NCBI RefSeq assembly: GCF_024055715.1
Contig: NZ_JAMXMV010000035.1
Location: 1 to 64,000, forward strand
DNA from: Actinoallomurus soli
GTDB taxonomy: Bacteria; Actinomycetota; Actinomycetes; Streptosporangiales; Streptosporangiaceae
Length of the DNA: 64,000 bases
Reading direction: 5' to 3'
Position numbers and translations under genes: made by a program. A model generated the notes under the pieces. The model was not told the DNA's origin. It was given only the letters and a program-made list of their open reading frames with translations, and made no database searches. How positions within the stretch are numbered: the first letter of the stretch is position 1; every line of letters starts with the position of its first letter. This document shows, one piece after another, positions 26,987 through 34,410 of the stretch.

Positions 26987-27054
26987 GGGCCCTCCTTCGC
27001 CGGAAGAGCGACCGGACGCACCGCGCCCACGGGTCGCTCGCTCCGCTCACTCAT
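26983..27054 (-). CDS. Micro-ORF, 23 codons, SERSER type (first of two)
   Basis: The ATG at 27054 opens MSERSERPVGAVRPVA, then LPAKEGP, TGA. It overlaps the upstream gene's stop (ATGA) and the next micro-ORF (GTGA). The period between successive starts is exactly 68 bp (27054, 26986, 26918), so the unit is a tandem duplication that includes the stop/start junction. The upstream gene itself ends in PPVKESP, matching the unit's end. Confidence 0.5.
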   Translation of the reverse strand: MSERSERPVGAVRPVALPAKEGP

Positions 27055-27431
27055 GGGCTCTCCTTCACCGGAGGAGTGGCGCTCTCCGGCCACACGGTGC
27101 CGCCCTGCCAGTGGACCAGGTCGTCCGCGAACCTCCGGGCGATCCGCATCGCCTCCGGAACGCCCGCCGCCGCGCGCACCTCGACCCACCAGACCGGCAC
27201 CCGTACGCGGCCCGCCAACTCCGGGCCCAGCAGCCGCTCGACCTCACCGCGGACCTCGACGAGCTGCGGGCTCTCGATGGAGACGGCCAGCCGCCCGCCG
27301 GCGTCGTAGAGATGGAAGGCCCCGTCACCGGCGTCGTACGGCTCCAGCGACTCGCCGAACGCGATCAGGCCGTCGATGACGGTCGAGATCTCGGGCCGGT
27401 GCCGGACCAACGCGACGAAGTCGCTGGTCAA
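27051..27431 (-). CDS. Small hypothetical protein in type VII-associated operon
   Basis: This is a protein of about 126 residues without membrane segments. It starts near TSDFVALVRHRPEIS and contains a beta-rich middle (GAFHLYDAGGRLAVSIE) and WWVEVRA. The TTG at 27431 is preferred because AGGAGG stands 8 nt before it; a GTG at 27440 would overlap that site. It lies 48 bp after the MinD-like gene and is joined to the micro-ORFs by an ATGA overlap. The family is not named; proteins of this size with this context occur in actinobacterial type VII loci. Confidence 0.6.
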   Translation of the reverse strand: MTSDFVALVRHRPEISTVIDGLIAFGESLEPYDAGDGAFHLYDAGGRLAVSIESPQLVEVRGEVERLLGPELAGRVRVPVWWVEVRAAAGVPEAMRIARRFADDLVHWQGGTVWPESATPPVKESP

Positions 27432-27478
27432 GAACCTCACCTCCTATCGGGCAGTGTCGCGACTGTCAGGGGTCGTCG

Positions 27479-29977
27479 TCACGCGGCGATCGCCCGCGCG
27501 AACGCCTCGACCGCGATCCGGATGACCGCAGCCCGGGTCTCGTGGCCGATCCGGGCGGACTCGACCGCCGTTCCGGCGGCCAGATGCCGGTCGTACGGGA
27601 TGTGCACCACCGGCAGCCCGCCCGAGCTGAGCATCTGCGCGGCCCGCGTCAGGTCGGCGTCCACGTGCGGGGTGTGCGTCACGAACGCGATCACGGTATG
27701 GGGCAGGAGGTGCTCGTAGCCGTTGTTCGCCTGCCACTCCAGGGCGCCGTGCGCGCTGAGCGCCCCGTCGACCGTGCCGGGCGTCACCATGACCTGGGCG
27801 TGGGCCTCGGCCATGATGCCGCGCTGCAGCTCCGCCAGCAGCCCGGCGCCGCAGTCGATCACCGACGCGGCGAAGTAACGGCTCATCGCGCCCGCGGCCG
27901 TACGGAAGGTGGCGAGGTCGAGCTCTCCGGCGATCCGCCCTCCGGCCGTCGCGGACAGCACCCACAGACCGTCCGTGGTCTGGGCGAGGTACCGGGACGC
28001 CTCCTCGAACGACCTCGGCTGCGGCGACGACGTCAGGTCGTGCAGCGACAGCCGCGGGCCCACGCCCATCCGCAACGGGAGCGAGCCGAGCCCGGAGTCG
28101 GCGTCCACGGCCAGCACACGGTCCTGCCGGTACTGCGCGATCACGGTCGCGGTCAGCCCCGCCACGGTCGTCTTGCCCGCGCCGCCCCGGATGCTGGTGA
28201 CCACGATCTGCCGGCAGGACGGGACGGGACGGCTCAGCACGGCCGCCACGTCCGTGGCCTTGCGGACGTCGTTCGCGGCGGCTGCCCCCATGGCCCGGCG
28301 CACCCCACGGGACATCCGGCGCACCAGAGGATCGCCGTACGCGGAGCGGCGCACGAGATCCCGAGGGGCGATCGGCCCGCCGGTCACGGGCGGCCCGAGC
28401 TGCGCGGGACCGGACGCGGGCGGTGGACCGGACGCGGGTGAGCCCTGCGCCGATCGCCCCGGCGCGGCGCCGGGGTCCTGCTGCCAGGCGTCGGAGCCGG
28501 CCGGCCAGGCCTCCTGCGACGCCGACGGCTGAGCCCCCCAGGACGAGTGGACGGCCTGGTCCCATCCCGCCTGCTGCTGTGGCGAGTCCCACGGCGACGG
28601 GCCCGGCCCGCCCTCCGCCGGGAGATCGGGCCATGCCGCGGCGGGGGCGTCCTGGTCCCCCTGCCGTCCGGTGTTCCGCACCCACGCGGGTGGCTGCTCC
28701 CGTTCCGCCTGCGGCGGTGTCTCCGGGTCCCCCCACTGTGGCTGCGCGGGCCGGTCCCACGCCGACGGCTGCTCCGGCGGCGTCTGCCCCCACTGCGCCG
28801 GCGGCGCCTGCTCCGTCCGCGGAGGGAACTGCGCCCACTGCGCGGGCGGTGCCTGCGGCACCCCCGGGTCCGGGTCCGGCGGCGCCTGCTCGGCCGGCGG
28901 AGGGAACTGCGCCAACGGCACCGGCGGGGCCTGCTCCGCCTGCGGCGATCCTTGGTCCCATTGCGCCGGCGGGGCCTGCTCCGCCTGCGGTGCCCCCTGG
29001 CTCCATTGCGCCGGCGGGGCCGGTTCGACCGGCGGTGCGCCCTGACTCCACTGCGGCGATGAGGCCTGCTCCGCCCGCGGCGCTCCCTGACCCCACTCCG
29101 GCGGCGAGGCCTGCTCCGCCCGCGGCGCTCCCTGACCCCACTCCGGCGGCGAGGCCTGCTCCGCCCGCGGCGCTCCCTGACCCCACTCCGGCGGCGAGGC
29201 CTGCTCCGCCCGCGGCGCTCCCTGCGCCCACTCCGGCGGCGGGGGCTGTTCGGGCTGCGGAGGGAACTGCGCCCACTGCGCGGGCGGCGCCTGCTCCCCC
29301 GGTGACGGCGACCGCCCCCACTGCGCGGGTGGTTCCGGTTCCGCCTGCGGCGGCGTCTGCTCCCATTGGGGCGGGGCCACCTGACCCCACGCGGGCTCTG
29401 GCCCCAGGTCCGCCTGCGGGCCTCGCTCCGCCTGCGTCTCCGGCTCGGGCCGCGGCTCCCGTTCCCGCTGCGGTGAGACGACCGGTGCCGTCGAGTCGCC
29501 GGTCGATTCACCGGTGGAGCCGCCGAACGAGACGGCCCGGTCGTCGTCGACGGTTCCGCCGATCACCACCGGGCCCGCGGGGTGGGGCCGGTCACCGGCC
29601 GGGAGCTCGCCCTCGTCCGGGTCGGCGACGGTGCGCTCGACCGGCGCCACCGGCGCCTCCTGCACCACCGGCGCTTCCGGCGATCCGGCCACCGGTGCTC
29701 CGCCGGCCGGAACTTCGACGGCCAGGGCTTCGACGGCCGGGGCTTCGACGGCCGGGGCTTCGACGGCCGGGGGGACGTCCTCGGGCGGGCGCGGATCGTC
29801 CTGCCGGGCGGCCGCGGCGGACCGCGGCGCGGGCGGGGCCTCGGAGACGCCGCCGGCCGCGGCCTGGCCGTCGGCCGCATGGGGGACGGGACGGCCGCTC
29901 GGGTCGGAGACCATGAGCCCGGACAGGGGGATACCGAGCTCGGCGAGCACGGTGACCTGCCAGGCATGCTCGGACAC
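27479..29977 (-). CDS. MinD/ParA-like ATPase with long Pro/Gln-rich repeat region
   Basis: This is an 832-residue protein. Residues 1-30 (EHAWQVTVLAELGIPLSGLMV) form a small conserved N-terminal segment. Residues about 30-530 are disordered, rich in Pro, Gln, Ala, Glu and Trp. They include a block of four 15-residue repeats (EWGQGAPRAEQASPP) encoded at 29061-29240 and many looser PPAQW units. The C-terminal about 250 residues are a SIMIBI-class ATPase with deviant Walker A RGGAGKTT (about 597-604) and the VLAVDADSG motif. EspI and MinD-like proteins of type VII secretion loci have this plan. GTG 29977 has GAGGAG upstream. No eccB/C/D/E or mycP gene is in the window. Confidence 0.8.
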   Translation of the reverse strand: MSEHAWQVTVLAELGIPLSGLMVSDPSGRPVPHAADGQAAAGGVSEAPPAPRSAAAARQDDPRPPEDVPPAVEAPAVEAPAVEALAVEVPAGGAPVAGSPEAPVVQEAPVAPVERTVADPDEGELPAGDRPHPAGPVVIGGTVDDDRAVSFGGSTGESTGDSTAPVVSPQREREPRPEPETQAERGPQADLGPEPAWGQVAPPQWEQTPPQAEPEPPAQWGRSPSPGEQAPPAQWAQFPPQPEQPPPPEWAQGAPRAEQASPPEWGQGAPRAEQASPPEWGQGAPRAEQASPPEWGQGAPRAEQASSPQWSQGAPPVEPAPPAQWSQGAPQAEQAPPAQWDQGSPQAEQAPPVPLAQFPPPAEQAPPDPDPGVPQAPPAQWAQFPPRTEQAPPAQWGQTPPEQPSAWDRPAQPQWGDPETPPQAEREQPPAWVRNTGRQGDQDAPAAAWPDLPAEGGPGPSPWDSPQQQAGWDQAVHSSWGAQPSASQEAWPAGSDAWQQDPGAAPGRSAQGSPASGPPPASGPAQLGPPVTGGPIAPRDLVRRSAYGDPLVRRMSRGVRRAMGAAAANDVRKATDVAAVLSRPVPSCRQIVVTSIRGGAGKTTVAGLTATVIAQYRQDRVLAVDADSGLGSLPLRMGVGPRLSLHDLTSSPQPRSFEEASRYLAQTTDGLWVLSATAGGRIAGELDLATFRTAAGAMSRYFAASVIDCGAGLLAELQRGIMAEAHAQVMVTPGTVDGALSAHGALEWQANNGYEHLLPHTVIAFVTHTPHVDADLTRAAQMLSSGGLPVVHIPYDRHLAAGTAVESARIGHETRAAVIRIAVEAFARAIAA
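29061..29240 (-). repeat. 45-bp coding tandem repeat, four copies
   Basis: Units at 29061, 29106, 29151 and 29196 are nearly identical; the last has diverged near its end and the first few bases vary. Each encodes 15 residues of the ATPase's disordered region. Copy number is likely to vary between strains. Confidence 0.85.
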
Positions 29978-30155
29978 CGGTCTCCTCTCGGCGTGAACCG
30001 GGCGTATGGGTGCGGAAACGCTATTGATCCTATCGGCGCGGACCCCTTACGGGCGTCGGCTACGGACATGCGGCCCGATTACGGAATGGGATCAGTGCGC
30101 TACAGTGAGCGATTGAGCTCCGCTGATCAGGCGGACTTTTCGGGGGGAAAGACAA

Positions 30156-30794
30156 ATGCGAATCATTCTGGCGTTTTCCATCGCCGCCGCCATTCCGGTC
30201 GTGTTCTCGGTCTCGGCCGCCGGAGCGCAGGCGAGACCGGCGCCTCCGACCGCTGGAAGCGGGACGGGGGCCGCCCGGCCCCATGCGGGAAGGCATGTCC
30301 GGCCCGCACCGCCCGGCGCGGTCGTCCGTGACCTGGACACCTCCGCGAGCGGCCGGTCGCCGTTCAACGAGCGGATGCCGCCCGCGGCGGGCATCGGGGC
30401 TCCGGGATCCGCCGCGACGCAGCCGCAGGGCGGTGCGGCCGACCCGGCGGCACCGTCGGCGGACCCGGCCACCGGGCAGTCCGTGGCGGGCCCGACGCTG
30501 CTCACGCTGCGGAGCGCGATGGGCTCGGGCACCCCGCGCACCGTGACGCTGCAGTGCGACCCGGTCGGGGGCACCCACCCGAAGGCCGCCCAGGCGTGCG
30601 CGGACCTCGACAAGGCGGGGAACGACCTCACGATCGCCCCCGACCGTAAGAATCCTCGGGCCTGCTTCATGATCTATTCGCCGGTCACGGTGAGCGCGGA
30701 AGGGCAGTGGCGCGGCCGGCCCGTCAAGCTCACCGGGCAGTACCCCAACACGTGCGTGCTGCGTGACAAGACCGCCTCGATCTTCGACTTCTGA
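30156..30794 (+). CDS. Secreted subtilisin inhibitor-like (SSI) protein
   Basis: This is a 212-residue precursor. A signal peptide (about 1-24) ends near SAAGAQA. An unusual Pro/Ala/Gly-rich segment runs to about residue 112, followed by the SSI domain. C134/C148 and C170/C200 correspond to the two disulfides of Streptomyces SSI, and M172 occupies P1 of the reactive loop (C-F-M-I-Y; SSI has C-P-M-V-Y). It should inhibit extracellular subtilisin-like proteases. Typical SSI is about 110 residues when mature, so the 85-residue linker is an addition. GGGGGGAAAG precedes the ATG. Confidence 0.88.
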   Translation: MRIILAFSIAAAIPVVFSVSAAGAQARPAPPTAGSGTGAARPHAGRHVRPAPPGAVVRDLDTSASGRSPFNERMPPAAGIGAPGSAATQPQGGAADPAAPSADPATGQSVAGPTLLTLRSAMGSGTPRTVTLQCDPVGGTHPKAAQACADLDKAGNDLTIAPDRKNPRACFMIYSPVTVSAEGQWRGRPVKLTGQYPNTCVLRDKTASIFDF

Positions 30795-30919
30795 CGATCG
30801 AAATAGGGCGAACACCCTCGAACTTCCTTCAGCGCTCATCTTCCGCACCGCGCCCCGGTCCGGAATAAGACCCGCCTCTGGGGGTAGTCGGCGCATGACG
30901 GGCGAAGGGAGTGTTCGCA

Positions 30920-31336
30920 ATGGCGCAGAAGGTACGCGACGTGATGACGCCCGAGCCGGTCGCCCTTCCTCTCGACGCGCCGCTCACCGAGGCGGCCCGG
31001 CTGATGCGCGACCAAGGCGTCGGCGGGGTGCTCGTCACGCAGGCGGGCCGGTTGTGCGGACTGCTCACCGACCGCGACATCGTCGTACGCGCCGTAGCGG
31101 AGGGACGCGACCTGTACGGCACCCGGCTCGATCAGATCTGCAGCGCCGGTGTGGTGACGATCGGGCCCGACGACGAGACCGAGGTCGCCGTGCGCCTCAT
31201 GCGCGAGCGAGGCGTACGGCGGCTTCCCGTCGTCGAGGAGGGCAGGGCGGTGGGCATCGTCTCACTCCGGGACGTCGTGACCGGCGACGATCCGGGCGCC
31301 CCTGCCGCCCATGGCGGCGAACACCGGGTCGGCTAG
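30920..31336 (+). CDS. CBS-domain pair protein
   Basis: This is a 138-residue protein made of two CBS motifs (about 5-60 and 75-128; VRDVMTPEPVALPLDAPLTE, then GRLCGLLTDRDIVVRAV). Such free CBS pairs bind adenosine nucleotides and are common in actinobacterial dormancy and stress regulons. The ATG at 30920 has GAAGGGAG upstream; a GTG 9 nt earlier is in frame. It is followed 11 bp later by the GAF-ANTAR gene, suggesting co-transcription. Confidence 0.88.
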   Translation: MAQKVRDVMTPEPVALPLDAPLTEAARLMRDQGVGGVLVTQAGRLCGLLTDRDIVVRAVAEGRDLYGTRLDQICSAGVVTIGPDDETEVAVRLMRERGVRRLPVVEEGRAVGIVSLRDVVTGDDPGAPAAHGGEHRVG

Positions 31337-31347
31337 GGGGAGCTACC

Positions 31348-32112
31348 GTGGACGGCGTGGGACCGCAGATCAGCAGTGAACTGGCCGTCGAGATCGCCCG
31401 TCTGGGCCTCATCCACGAGGCCTCGGAGACGGCGGCGCTGCGGCGCGTGACCGAGCTCGCGGTCCGTACGGTCCGGGGATGCGCGGGGGCGACCGGGATC
31501 CGGTGGGCCGCGGGAGAGGACCCCGAGCCCCGCGACGTCACCAGCACGCACCCCGACCTGGCCTACCTCGTCGACGTTCAGAGCACTCGCCGGGACGGCC
31601 CGATCTTCGACGTGGCGCGCACCGAGACCTCGATCTTCTGCGCCGACACGCTCGTCGAGACCCGTTGGCCCGCCTTCACCCCCATCGCGCTGCAACGGGG
31701 GGTCCGGTGCTTCGCCACGACCGTGCACCGCACCGGCCCGATCCTCATGACGCTGATGATGTACGGCGTGGTGCCCGGCGCGCTCGACCGGCGGGAGCTG
31801 GGGATCGGCGCCCTGCTGGCCGCGCAGGGCGGCGCGGCCGTGTCCAACACGCGGCACTACGAGGACGCCCACCGTACGGCGGTGCAGTTGCAGCAGGCCG
31901 TGGAGGCGCGGGCCGTCGTGGACCAGGCGAAGGGTGTGCTCATGCACGCGATGGGCTGTGACGCCGAGACCGCGTTCAACGAGCTCAAGCGCATCTCCCA
32001 GACCCGGCACGTCAAGCTGACGGCGCTGGCGCGGCGTATCGTCGAAGGCAATGGCCCCGATGGCGGCGGCACCGGGCGGTCCGGCCTCGCTGGGGCCACG
32101 GGCGGCCGTTAG
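31348..32112 (+). CDS. GAF and ANTAR domain RNA-binding regulator
   Basis: This is a 254-residue protein. A GAF-like sensory domain covers about 15-165. The ANTAR domain at about 175-235 (LQQAVEARAVVDQAKGVLM, then CDAETAFNELKRISQ) has the three-helix layout with the conserved Ala, Lys and Gly. ANTAR proteins bind paired hexaloop RNA hairpins to prevent termination. GTG at 31348 has AGGGGGAG close upstream; the frame is open further but overlaps the CBS gene. Confidence 0.88.
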   Translation: MDGVGPQISSELAVEIARLGLIHEASETAALRRVTELAVRTVRGCAGATGIRWAAGEDPEPRDVTSTHPDLAYLVDVQSTRRDGPIFDVARTETSIFCADTLVETRWPAFTPIALQRGVRCFATTVHRTGPILMTLMMYGVVPGALDRRELGIGALLAAQGGAAVSNTRHYEDAHRTAVQLQQAVEARAVVDQAKGVLMHAMGCDAETAFNELKRISQTRHVKLTALARRIVEGNGPDGGGTGRSGLAGATGGR

Positions 32113-32171
32113 AGTAACGAGCAGCCGTCCGATTTGGTCGCGGGCAGCGATCACGCCACGCTGGGAGGGAC

Positions 32172-34082
32172 ATGTCCGACCAGCAAGAGACCCAGTCCCT
32201 CATCCAGGACACCGCCAAGCTCAAGATCCGGCTGAGCGAGCTCCGCAGTGCCGCGGCCCTGCCCGACGCCGACTCGGGCCCCCTCCTGGAGGCGGCCCTC
32301 GTCGAGCTCGAGCTCGCCGTGGCGGCGCTCGGTGCCACCGGTGACGGCCGGGCGTCGGCGGAGGCGCGCTCCGAGGCCGCCGAGAGCGAGCGCCGGATGC
32401 TGCGCACGGTGTTCCAGGACGCCCCCGTCCCGCTCTTCCTGCTCGAACGCGATGGCACGGTCCGCCGGGTGAACCGCCAGGCGGGCGCGCTGCTCGGCTC
32501 GTCCGCCGGCTACCTCACCGGCAAGCCGTTCCCGGTGTTCTGCGACATGGCGACCCGGGCGGCGGTGGGCTCGCACATCGCCGGGGTGTTCCACTCGGGG
32601 CAGCGGCGGCGCACGCGGGTGCGCTTCCTGTCCAAGCACGGCCCCGTGTTCGCCGACGTGACGCTCGCCCGGATCTGGGTGAGCGGGGAGCCCGAGCCGC
32701 TGGTCGTCGCCGCGACCGCCCCGGCGACGAAGGAACCGGACGCACAGGAGGCCGCGCCCGAGGTGTCGGCCACGGACGACGCCGTCGCCACGGTCGTCCA
32801 CCGGATGGACGTCCTCGCCACCGCGACCGGGATGCTGCTGGAGGACGACTCGCTGACCGAGTCGGTGGCCGTACGCCGCTCGGCGCGGCTGCTCGCCGCC
32901 GAGCTCGCCGACTGGGTCATCGTCGACGTGGAGCGGAACGGCACGCTGCGGCGCCAGGTCGTCATGGGCCCGGATGACGAGCGCCGCACCCAGATCGCCC
33001 GCATGCTGGAGAACGTCCATCCGGGCCCCGGCTCGCTGCCCTCCCTGGTCTACGACAGCGGCCAGTCGGTCCTGCAGGCCCACATCGACGATCTGCGGAC
33101 GCTCGGCACCACGGAGGGCGACCTGCCCGTGTGCGGGCTCATGGAGGCGTCCTCGCTGATCTGCGTGCCGCTGGACGACGGCGAGCGCACCCTCGGCACT
33201 CTCACGCTGACCGTCTCGGGCGAACAGGGACCGTTCGACCTGATGGACCTCGGGCTGGTCGAGCGGCTGGCCCGCAACCTCGCGCTGGTGATCCGGACGG
33301 GGCGGCGCTACCGGCGCCGTACGGAGGTCACCGAACGGCTGCGCGCCGGCCTGCTGCCCCGCGAGCTGCCGGCCATCCCCGGCACCGAGGTGTCCGCGCG
33401 GTACGTCGTGGCGACGCGGGACGGCGGGTTCGGCGGCGACTTCTACGACGTGTTCCCGACCGCGGCGGGCTGGGGCGTGGCCCTCGGCGACGTCTGCGGC
33501 AAGGGCGAGGACGCCACGGCGGTGAACGCCGGCGCGCGGCACGGCATCCGGATCCTCGGCCGGTGGAACGCCAAGCCCGACGAGGTCCTGTCGATGGTCA
33601 ACGAGACGCTGCTCGACCACGAGGGCCGGTTCGTCACCGCCGTGATGGCCTGCGTCGAACCACGCGACGACGGCCTCTCCGTCATGATCGGCAGTGCCGG
33701 GCACCCGCCCGCGGTGCTGATCCGGCGCGACGGCCTGATCCGTACGCTGAGCGGCGGCGGGATCCCGCTCGGCCTGTTCCCCGCCGACGACTTCGAGGTC
33801 GGCGTCGAGTCGCTCGACCTGGAGCCCGGGGACACGCTGTTCCTGTACTCCGACGGCGTCGTGGAGAGCTCCGACGCGATGCGGAACCGCTTCGGGCACG
33901 AGCGCCTGGTCGAGATCCTCGCCGCGCACGCCGACGGTCCGGTCGCCGACATGCCGCTGGCGGTCGAGCACGCTTTGATCGAGTTCTGCGGCGGTGAGCT
34001 GCGCGATGACGTGTCGATGTTGGCCCTGCGCGTCACCGCGGACACCGGCGGCCGGATCGCGGTTTCCGGGTCGGCTGTTTAA
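32172..34082 (+). CDS. SpoIIE-type PP2C phosphatase with PAS and GAF domains
   Basis: This is a 636-residue protein. A short coiled coil (1-60) precedes a PAS domain (about 75-185), a GAF domain (about 215-385) and a PPM phosphatase (about 400-625; GGFGGDFYDVF, ALGDVCGKG, then GELRDDVSMLALRV supplying the metal-binding Asp residues). It lacks the HATPase domain found in the homologue at 21758. It probably dephosphorylates an anti-anti-sigma factor on a signal sensed by PAS/GAF. It lies 59 bp after the ANTAR gene, making a likely CBS-ANTAR-phosphatase operon. Confidence 0.9.
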   Translation: MSDQQETQSLIQDTAKLKIRLSELRSAAALPDADSGPLLEAALVELELAVAALGATGDGRASAEARSEAAESERRMLRTVFQDAPVPLFLLERDGTVRRVNRQAGALLGSSAGYLTGKPFPVFCDMATRAAVGSHIAGVFHSGQRRRTRVRFLSKHGPVFADVTLARIWVSGEPEPLVVAATAPATKEPDAQEAAPEVSATDDAVATVVHRMDVLATATGMLLEDDSLTESVAVRRSARLLAAELADWVIVDVERNGTLRRQVVMGPDDERRTQIARMLENVHPGPGSLPSLVYDSGQSVLQAHIDDLRTLGTTEGDLPVCGLMEASSLICVPLDDGERTLGTLTLTVSGEQGPFDLMDLGLVERLARNLALVIRTGRRYRRRTEVTERLRAGLLPRELPAIPGTEVSARYVVATRDGGFGGDFYDVFPTAAGWGVALGDVCGKGEDATAVNAGARHGIRILGRWNAKPDEVLSMVNETLLDHEGRFVTAVMACVEPRDDGLSVMIGSAGHPPAVLIRRDGLIRTLSGGGIPLGLFPADDFEVGVESLDLEPGDTLFLYSDGVVESSDAMRNRFGHERLVEILAAHADGPVADMPLAVEHALIEFCGGELRDDVSMLALRVTADTGGRIAVSGSAV

Positions 34083-34135
34083 TCGCCGCGACATGAGGTA
34101 ATAATTGGGTCCAGGAACTCGTGCCTAAGACGCAG

Positions 34136-34185
34136 GCACACCACCGGAGGGCGGCATACCCGCCCTCGATCTCCGGAGGGTGTGC
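34136..34185 (+). promoter_or_regulatory. Leader hairpin enclosing the ribosome binding site
   Basis: GCACACC (34136-34142) pairs with GGTGTGC (34179-34185), CCGGAG (34144-34149) with CTCCGG (34171-34176), and GGCGG (34150-34154) with CCGCC (34160-34164). Together they form an 18-bp imperfect stem. The ribosome binding site GGAGGG (34175-34180) of the next ORF lies in its 3' strand, directly before the ATG at 34186. A smaller hairpin (GTGCCT...AGGCAC, 34121-34139) overlaps its 5' edge and could compete. This would be a thermosensor, protein- or ligand-responsive switch, or part of the upstream gene's terminator. Confidence 0.5.
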
Positions 34186-34410
34186 ATGCGTACATACAGT
34201 TCAGGCCCGCTCGGCGGCCTGACGTCGGCGGTTTCCTCTCTTTCCCCCACGGTCCCAGGCAACGTCCCTGGCCGTGAGTGCACGCGCGCAAACCCCACCC
34301 CCGATCACTCCCTCGGTTCCCGTCCCGTACTCCCGGGAGCCGTACGGGCCGAGATCGTCGCGGACACCGACGCGCCCGGTCGCTTGAACTTCCTGGAGGT
34401 TGCTCGATGA
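34186..34410 (+). CDS. Leader ORF, 74 codons, coupled to glycosyltransferase
   Basis: The ATG at 34186 follows GGAGGGTGTGC, a strong site, and the frame ends at TGA 34410. This overlaps the glycosyltransferase start (ATGA). The peptide begins MRTYSSGPLGGLTSAVSSLS and has no signal peptide or known domain. Coupled translation would make the enzyme depend on this frame. It may be functional only as a leader. Confidence 0.5.
   Translation: MRTYSSGPLGGLTSAVSSLSPTVPGNVPGRECTRANPTPDHSLGSRPVLPGAVRAEIVADTDAPGRLNFLEVAR

Noticed and set aside
28423-29916. 497-codon Pro/Ala-rich frame antisense to the MinD-like ATPase
   Set aside because: It mirrors the repetitive sense frame; no start site and no domain.
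34083-34185. Known riboswitch class in the glycosyltransferase leader
   Set aside because: I could not match the conserved core of any riboswitch I know (such as cyclic di-AMP or SAM types); only the hairpin itself is supported.
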